Part shown: one piece after another, positions 7,736-11,075 of the stretch
How positions within the stretch are numbered: position 1 is the stretch's first letter
How the letters are laid out: each line of letters opens with the position of its first letter
NCBI GenBank assembly: GCA_014621425.1
Contig: JAANBB010000775.1
Coordinates: 1-11,075 of the forward strand
Reading direction: 5' to 3'
Source of the DNA: Cylindrodendrum hubeiense
Taxonomy: Eukaryota > Ascomycota > Sordariomycetes > Hypocreales > Nectriaceae
DNA: 11,075 bases
Made by a program: the position numbers and the translations under genes
The notes under the pieces: generated by a model
What the model was told of the DNA's origin: nothing
Databases searched by the model: none
The model's input: the letters and a program-made list of their open reading frames with translations, nothing else

Positions 7736-9805
7736 CTAGGTCTTCTTTGCCGCCTGACTGCCTACAATCCTCTTGTGCTTCCTCGGGTCCTTACGGCTCA
7801 TCGTCCTCTGGTCTCGCGTTCCCCTTCCACCCTCCCAGAACCCTTTGCCTTTCCTCCCAATCACACTCCGTCCGCAGAACCCGCACGCCTCGACGGCATA
7901 GTTCTGCTCCCGGCTGCACCACCCGCATATCATGCGGTTCGCCCACTCATTGACATGGTCCTCGCCGTCATCGTGGCACTTGTCACACGGATGCACGCGG
8001 CTGCAGCATGAGAAGCGGAACCAACGATACGACTTGCGGTAGTGTTGACATGCGCCCTTGTTAGGCAGCGGCTCTCCCGCATGCAAGCCAAGCTTTTCTT
8101 GCTTGCGTCGTGGGCCTGTGGTAGGCGGCGGGAGCGAGCCTGGCGTAATGAAGAGAAACTTGACTTCTGGGATCTTGAACGTAAACTTGGCGTGGCAGTC
8201 TCGGCAGATATTGGTCACTGTTTCGCCCCGGACCGAGACAAGCCCGAGACTCGATGTAGAACATCTCGCGCAGGTGGGAATAAAGGTGCTTGGCAGCATA
8301 TCTGCCACTTTGCATCCAGATAGATCCAAGAATCCTGCCCTCGACGAATGCTCGTGAACTAGTTGTGCTCTGAACGTAACAGCCATAGAGGAAGCGCACT
8401 TCTTACAGCTCAACGGCTTTTCAACACCAGGTTTGAGACCTGCAGCATCGTTGATAGTCTTGCATCGCTCGCATTTGACACTGAGGCTCAAGATAGAGAC
8501 CTGGATGATCTCGATACCATGAAGCTCGATGGATGGGAACGATATCATGGTTCCCCGCTCAGGGGTATCAGTGATCACAGGCGTCGCCTCGGTGTCTTCT
8601 GCACCCAAGGCAACACCACCATGGGCCTCATCTTCAGGATCGGTGTCTTCATCCGTCGAATCATCCTCTCCGATAACCAAACTCCACTCAGGAGGACGTG
8701 TAATGAACTGAATATGACTCTTCTCCCCTGAAGCCACAGATTTTCCAGTATCATTTTTATCAACTTCCAGAGGTGCTATCGTAGCCTTCAGTGCTTCGGC
8801 CTTGGCGGCTTCAGCCTGGACCCGAGCCTGGACCTGCGCCTGCGCCTGCTTCGCCAGCTTGTGAAGATTCTGGGCAAGGTAGTTTAGGTGACTCATGAGC
8901 GTCATATGCTGCTGCTCTGCGGCCTTCTCCGAAAACAGGTCCTCCACCGGTTCAGCATCATTGCTATCGACTTCATTCAACTGAACCCGGAGATTCTGTA
9001 GCGGATAGATCAGAGGAATGATAAGGTGAAGGGTCTGTACGCCCTGTAAGCCAGAGGGAAGCTCAGGTCGCCGTTTCGGTTCGATGGGGAGAGTATACAC
9101 GATGCCGTCGGGAGATCGATGATACATTGGCATCCTCCCCATTCGTGCCTCGAGCTGCCGTACCTCCGTGGCCCTCCTGGCCTTCGCAACGGCAATCTGG
9201 TCCTTTGTGTAAGAAGGTTCCGGAACGTAAGCGCGTGGTGCCGGTTTAGCTGGCTCTGGCTGAGTTGGCGTGACGGGAGTTGCGTTTTCCTCCGCAGCTA
9301 GTGCGCGCAAATGTCTCGTGTCCTTGAAACTCACGAGCTTGACCGTCTCAACCTTCTGCTCGGACAGGAACGTTTCCAGTTTCTTGTCCAGTTCTCGGGT
9401 GAGTGCCAATAGCGTAGCTTCAGGCTTCTCCTCTACCAACTTTTCCCAACCCCTCTCAATGTTGATGCCGAATCCTCTCGGGATATCCTTGTTCCTCACG
9501 AACAGAGTTGGCTTCTCCTCCGGGTACTCCCATGGAACGCGGAGGTCGCAGTCAAGGTGGGCCAGCTCAAACGGAAAGTCCGGGTCCGAGGGTGCCAGTT
9601 TGAAAATGAGCGACGTCGCTCCATGGGGTGCGTTGGTCTCTTTAGGCGAGTATCGTCGACGCAGCTGCTCGATCTGATACCGCCTTGGGTCCTGGGTCTG
9701 TGACTCCGGCACAGGCTTGGGAACGATGCGCGACGGTGATGGCTCCAACACAGCCTGTTCACGGGTCTGTGGGGAGCCATCCTCCTGGGCCTGAAGAGAG
9801 ATCAT
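7736..9805 (-). CDS. CHY-type zinc-finger protein with tandem RWD-like regions
   Basis: An intronless 689-residue protein, probably soluble. In order: an RWD-like region near 43-148 with the family's YPxxxP motif (Y94, P95, P99); a second RWD-like region near 215-319 (IIPLIYP, Y267); a Gln/Ala-rich helix, probably coiled, at 308-338; an acidic linker at 379-393; two Cys4 modules spaced CxxC-x18-CxxC (C445/448/467/470 and C512/515/534/537); and a CHY finger (Pfam CHY zinc finger) at 586-644 with CxHY, SYRWFRFSCC, CDKCHD, NEWANRMICGWC and CxxC; then a basic tail. CHY fingers occur in RCHY1/Pirh2 ubiquitin ligases and in Hot13 of the mitochondrial intermembrane space; RWD domains bind ubiquitin or SUMO enzymes and other partners. 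No RING is present, so ligase activity is not claimed. The start is the ATG at 9803-9805 (context CCGCCATGA). An in-frame TTG at 9944-9946 extends the frame by 47 residues, but no upstream ATG exists before the in-frame stop at 9977-9979. Confidence 0.93.
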   Translation of the reverse strand: MISLQAQEDGSPQTREQAVLEPSPSRIVPKPVPESQTQDPRRYQIEQLRRRYSPKETNAPHGATSLIFKLAPSDPDFPFELAHLDCDLRVPWEYPEEKPTLFVRNKDIPRGFGINIERGWEKLVEEKPEATLLALTRELDKKLETFLSEQKVETVKLVSFKDTRHLRALAAEENATPVTPTQPEPAKPAPRAYVPEPSYTKDQIAVAKARRATEVRQLEARMGRMPMYHRSPDGIVYTLPIEPKRRPELPSGLQGVQTLHLIIPLIYPLQNLRVQLNEVDSNDAEPVEDLFSEKAAEQQHMTLMSHLNYLAQNLHKLAKQAQAQVQARVQAEAAKAEALKATIAPLEVDKNDTGKSVASGEKSHIQFITRPPEWSLVIGEDDSTDEDTDPEDEAHGGVALGAEDTEATPVITDTPERGTMISFPSIELHGIEIIQVSILSLSVKCERCKTINDAAGLKPGVEKPLSCKKCASSMAVTFRAQLVHEHSSRAGFLDLSGCKVADMLPSTFIPTCARCSTSSLGLVSVRGETVTNICRDCHAKFTFKIPEVKFLFITPGSLPPPTTGPRRKQEKLGLHAGEPLPNKGACQHYRKSYRWFRFSCCSRVHPCDKCHDDGEDHVNEWANRMICGWCSREQNYAVEACGFCGRSVIGRKGKGFWEGGRGTRDQRTMSRKDPRKHKRIVGSQAAKKT
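8813..8848 (-). repeat. Hexamer-like repeat coding for Gln-Ala/Val/Arg run
   Basis: Within the CHY gene, a run of GCAGGC-like hexamers encodes QAQAQVQARVQA (residues 320-331), part of the predicted helical segment linking the second RWD-like region to the acidic linker. Copy number may vary between strains without shifting the frame. Confidence 0.7.
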
Positions 9806-9980
9806 GGCGGGGGATGTTGTAGATGTAGGCGTCTGAAGAAGAGGCGGAATAATGGCGGCGGGGTGGCGATGCGAAGTAAATGAAGGACGACACAAAGGAA
9901 AGCCAAACGCCAGCGTCAATAGAATGAGAAGGTGTCGATATCTCAAGTCAAGGCACTGCCTGTTTTGAGATGTTGATCAG
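9806..9980 (-). promoter_or_regulatory. 5' leader region of the CHY gene
   Basis: Read on the - strand, this stretch has no ATG between the in-frame stop at 9977-9979 and the chosen start at 9805, so the chosen ATG would be the first in a transcript starting here. The last 120 bases are C/T-rich on the coding strand, as in many fungal leaders. No TATA box is evident. Confidence 0.45.
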
Positions 9981-10129
9981 GCGGACCAACTTGACGTTTT
10001 ATTGTCTCGAGCTGCGTTTGAGATGGAGTTGGTTGGGCGAAGTCTCGTTGCGGCTCATTGCCCCACCCCGCCAAAACGAGCGACGATGGTCAGATGCGAC
10101 CAGGAGCGAATTAGGACAATTTAGTGCGG

Positions 10130-10136
10130 TGACTCA
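10130..10136 (+). promoter_or_regulatory. TGACTCA, Gcn4/CPC1 (AP-1-type) site
   Basis: An exact match to the fungal bZIP TGASTCA core, 325 bases upstream of the CHY gene start. A second (TGAGTCA) lies at 10303-10309, about 500 bases upstream. In fungi such sites commonly serve cross-pathway amino-acid control or stress regulators. Function here is inferred from sequence and position only. Confidence 0.4.
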
Positions 10137-10289
10137 CCTCGCGTCATTCCAAGTCATTTCGCCTGCCAACTAGAGAAAATTATTTGCTGACTAGGCCTGC
10201 CCAAGAGATTTGCGTCCGTGTCATAACCCAATATTAATTATTCCCTGTGCAGAGTCATCGAGAGGCAATTTCATGGTTTTCAAGTAGCG

Positions 10290-10305
10290 TCACCTAGTTA
10301 GGTGA
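10290..10305. repeat. 16-bp palindrome overlapping a TGAGTCA site
   Basis: TCACCTA at 10290-10296 and TAGGTGA at 10299-10305 flank a GT centre. The right arm overlaps the TGAGTCA at 10303-10309. It could be a dimeric-protein site or the subterminal part of the larger inverted repeat at 10122-10315. Confidence 0.6.
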
Positions 10306-10309
10306 GTCA
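10303..10309 (+). promoter_or_regulatory. TGAGTCA, second Gcn4/AP-1-type site
   Basis: The second TGASTCA core in the upstream region of the CHY gene, in inverted context relative to the site at 10130. Confidence 0.35.
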
Positions 10310-10315
10310 ACACTG

Positions 10316-10720
10316 CTTTGTAGGCCTAAGAAGTCTTGCTTCAGCACTCGGAGTCCCGGAACGCTACTAGGCTTGACTTGTCTAAGAGTAGTTTTCTCGA
10401 GTCCTAATTCTACCAACCACCTCATGACGGGTGGTCAGGACGTGGATTCCTCAAATTCCAATGAGAAGATAATCGCCTTCAAAGTCACGTTAATAGAAAA
10501 GCCAATCTCGGTAAGGGAAAAAATGATGAGTGATGCGAAGAAAGGTGTGCTGATACCCTCTAAGCCTATATAATATCTCCTAAAATCGCTCCTAGGTGTA
10601 TAGGCGGGTGCACTTTACAGAACAATACTTGCCGACGTAAACATGTGCAAGTTACCTTTAAGTTTACAAGTATTTACGCTTGAATTAAATCAACTATCCA
10701 AAGATCCTCGAATGTATAAG
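10316..10720. other. Gene-free stretch, AT-richer, with small inverted repeats
   Basis: No gene is seen. A 66-codon open frame at 10373-10573 begins at TTG and has no domain. ACTTGC at 10627-10632 pairs with GCAAGT at 10647-10652, and GTAAAC at 10637-10642 pairs with GTTTAC at 10662-10667, so two inverted repeats interlock. A TATATAAT-like sequence lies at about 10566-10573 with nothing recognisable downstream. Confidence 0.4.
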
Positions 10721-10984
10721 TCAATTCAAAAAGTCTTGATTGGCGCGTTCCAAGGGCATGAGCGAGGTCGTCTGTAGACAGATAACTCCAAACAAGCCCG
10801 ACAGTCCAGCCTCGACCGTATATAACGGTTCATCCATCATCTCGGTGTAACCGGCGAGCTCTCGCATTAGACTAATCCTGCGGACATGCCGCAAGCTCAA
10901 GTCAGAGAAAAGACACACGTCACATTGAGCAAGCGAGTACGTATTGAAATTGACACCCAAGATCCTTGAATGGGAAGATGGCAT
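10721..10984 (-). CDS. Unrecognised 87-codon ORF
   Basis: The frame runs from ATG at 10982-10984 to a stop at 10721-10723; an in-frame TAA lies just upstream at 11006-11008. The product (starts MPSSHSRILG, ends LERANQDFLN) is of mixed composition with no low-complexity bias, signal peptide or clear membrane segment, and I recognise no domain. It could be a small gene, an exon of a spliced gene continuing outside the window, a relic, or chance. It lies more than 900 bases upstream of the CHY gene on the same strand. Confidence 0.15.
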   Translation of the reverse strand: MPSSHSRILGVNFNTYSLAQCDVCLFSDLSLRHVRRISLMRELAGYTEMMDEPLYTVEAGLSGLFGVICLQTTSLMPLERANQDFLN

Positions 10985-11054
10985 TGCTTGGCTTCCCCCA
11001 CAGAATTAAGTCATGAAACCATGAATAACAGAGCATGACCCAAGATGACTTGTC

Positions 11055-11055
11055 N
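11055..11055. other. Ambiguous base (N)
   Basis: A single N in the assembly at 11055; any frame or motif spanning it is uncertain. Confidence 0.95.
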
Positions 11056-11075
11056 GGATGGCACCTTTCAGGGAT

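Larger units (their letters stand above)
10122..10315. repeat. Imperfect terminal-type inverted repeat, about 194 bp
   Basis: TGACTCACCT at 10130-10139 is exactly repeated in inverted orientation at 10300-10309 (AGGTGAGTCA). The match extends outward imperfectly (TAGTGCGG at 10122-10129 against CAGTGT reading in from 10315). Outer ends TAGTG and CAGTG fit the loose YARNG rule of hAT element termini, so a small MITE-like relic is possible. No 8-bp target duplication is seen: the flanks are GGACAATT and CTTTGTAG. Alternatively these are paired regulatory sites. Confidence 0.45.

Noticed and set aside
9496..9780. Open frames antisense or alternative to the CHY gene (such as 9496-9780 on - and 9270-9677 on +)
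   Set aside because: Shadows of the CHY coding sequence, with no domains of their own.
10122..10315. Calling this a definite hAT-type MITE
   Set aside because: The flanking 8-mers do not match as a target-site duplication, the outer arm match is imperfect, and only one copy is in the window, so it is kept as a repeat and a hypothesis.

Overview
The window looks like nuclear DNA of a filamentous ascomycete (Pezizomycotina; a Sordariomycete is a reasonable but unproven guess). The grounds are a short spliceosomal intron of fungal type (GTGAGT donor, GCTAAC branch site, TAG acceptor), a fungal DHA2-type drug transporter, a CHY zinc-finger protein typical of filamentous fungi, and wide gene-poor spacing rich in short tandem repeats. 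Nothing suggests bacterial DNA, and I see no tRNA, rRNA or CRISPR array.

Layout. (1) 2-1145, + strand: the 3' part of a major facilitator superfamily (MFS) transporter gene that starts outside the window, with one intron at 29-74. (2) 1146-7735: about 6.6 kb between the ends of two genes that point towards each other, with no recognisable gene. It holds GC-rich, partly C/T-rich sequence, at least eight short tandem or microsatellite repeats, a quadruplex-type C/G tract, one weak small-ORF candidate (6377-6664) and a sharply bounded AT-rich island (6891-6990, 19 G/C in 100 bases). (3) 7736-9805, - strand: an intact, intronless 689-residue CHY zinc-finger protein with two RWD-like regions, two Cys4 zinc-ribbon-like modules and a C-terminal CHY finger. 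(4) 9806-11075: the upstream region of that gene, with two Gcn4/AP-1-type TGASTCA sites lying in a long imperfect inverted repeat, a 16-bp palindrome, AT-richer sequence with small inverted repeats, and an unrecognised 87-codon ORF on the - strand.

The two solid genes have no evident functional link: one is a membrane exporter, perhaps at the edge of a secondary-metabolite locus, and the other looks like a soluble zinc/ubiquitin-type factor. I found no convincing new multi-gene system. The points most worth following are the gene-empty convergent gap, the layered architecture of the CHY protein, and the TGASTCA inverted repeat upstream of it.
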